Assembly (NCBI GenBank): GCA_001695595.3
Contig: MBPM02000009.1
Span: 682,001-746,000 of the forward strand
DNA: 64,000 nt
From: Plasmopara viticola
Taxonomy: Eukaryota; Oomycota; Peronosporomycetes; Peronosporales; Peronosporaceae
Direction: 5' to 3'
The notes under the pieces are model-generated. The model saw nothing but the letters and a program-made list of their open reading frames with translations, was not told where the DNA came from and made no database searches. Position numbers and translations under genes: made by a program. Positions 63,131 through 64,000 of the stretch are shown here, piece after piece; the stretch's first letter is position 1; each line of letters starts with the position of its first letter.

Positions 63131-63792
63131 ATGATCCTAAACATTTCTAAGTTAAAGAAACGTGGTCAATCTAAGGGACGAGCCCTACTTATCCTTCAAG
63201 GCAAACATGTTGTTGTGCTTGGTCGTAGCCAGATCAACGACACCACACTATCTAAGTTGCCGTCACACGAAATATTCCAAAAAATCTGCACACGCTTTAT
63301 TATAACGTAGTGAACCGAAACATTTTTAAGATAGAAAAAGTGGCTTTATTGTTTGCTCGGCGGGGCAAGGCCCAGGTGCATATTGCCCGATTTCGTGCAG
63401 CGGGACTTTGGTGAGTCATGCTTTCGCCCTTTTTGAGCGTAAGGATCTTTTTAAAGTAAGCCTGAGGGGCACTTATATGTCTAAAATCAACATAATTCCG
63501 TTTCCTACGAAGGTGGACGTGACGAAGTCTCATAAGTTCCAGTAGTAGCCTCGGTTGTCGAAGACGCTGATGATAGCCCTTAACGTGGACGACATAATTC
63601 TACAGGTGGGTAGAAAAGCGCCACCATTTGTAGATAACAGTAATCTGCAAGCATATTTTTTAGTATTAATCCGCAAGGCACAATGAACTGATAGTTAGAG
63701 CAAAACCACCATATACAGGTGACATGGCCCCGATATAAGAGAGCGTGGATACAGTATAAGGTCAATCCCTGTCTTCACGAACGACCTCGTGT

Positions 63793-63990
63793 TTGACCTC
63801 CACAGAATCAACTGACAATGTAGTTGGTCGTCAAGTCACGATAAGCGCGCTACAACAAGAGGCACTATCAGAGATACTTGAGCTACCGAAACTTAAAGAG
63901 CTCAAAGCCAACAAATTCTTGGCGGAGTCATTCGCCGAAAGTATTTTAGCGCTGGCAATTTTAGAATTGGAAATTCCCCTCAAACATTAA
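63793..63990 (+). CDS. Hypothetical 65-aa open frame
   Basis: Starts at ATG 63820 or an upstream alternative codon and ends with TAA at 63990. It is rich in leucine, glutamate and alanine (LQQEALSEILELPKLKELKA) and should be helical. No signal peptide or known motif. It lies at the window edge in debris and could be chance or the end of a transposon protein. Confidence 0.2.
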   Translation: MTSTESTDNVVGRQVTISALQQEALSEILELPKLKELKANKFLAESFAESILALAILELEIPLKH

Positions 63991-64000
63991 CCTTTTTTTT

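Overview
The window looks like nuclear DNA of an oomycete of the Phytophthora or downy-mildew type. This is inferred from the genes, not read from a marker. Coding genes have very short introns (53-86 nt) with GTACGT-like donors and CTAAT/CTGAC-like branch sites. The mobile-element relics are Ty3/gypsy, LINE, pogo/CENP-B and FAR1/MULE types, in AT-rich gene-poor DNA. I see no RxLR or Crinkler effector gene.

Layout. 1-13.6 kb: no intact gene, but a decayed plus-strand Ty3/gypsy polymerase at about 6.7-8.0 kb. 13.6-19.1 kb: two paralogous HECT ubiquitin-ligase genes facing each other tail to tail, with a broken pogo/CENP-B transposase between them. 19.1-33.5 kb: gene desert. 33.5-41.1 kb: a GC-richer decayed minus-strand LINE (ORF1, endonuclease, reverse transcriptase, zinc-binding tail in that order), bounded by a near-identical 17-bp sequence; the right copy lies in a tRNA-like sequence. 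44.1-49.5 kb: a compact gene island with a probable complex I B9/NDUFA3-like subunit (-), ArfGAP2/3 (+), a MANF/ARMET homologue (+), RAMP4/SERP1 (-) and inositol-3-phosphate synthase (-). 49.5-55.3 kb: debris, including a gypsy RNase H fragment and a perfect 31-bp tandem duplication. 55.3-57.7 kb: V-ATPase subunit e (+) and importin alpha (-), convergent. 58.5-59.7 kb: a FAR1-type zinc-finger ORF between imperfect direct repeats. The rest is debris, including a gypsy gag-like fragment near 62.8 kb.

How they fit together. The 44-49 kb island is rich in secretory-pathway functions: COPI-vesicle ArfGAP, ER-stress protein MANF, and translocon-associated RAMP4. Inositol synthase supplies the phosphoinositide precursor. 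V-ATPase e acts in endomembrane acidification. The HECT pair probably acts in ubiquitination; one copy has an N-terminal membrane anchor and the other apparently lacks it. Exon boundaries were assembled by hand from splice signals and protein-family fit, so they are predictions.
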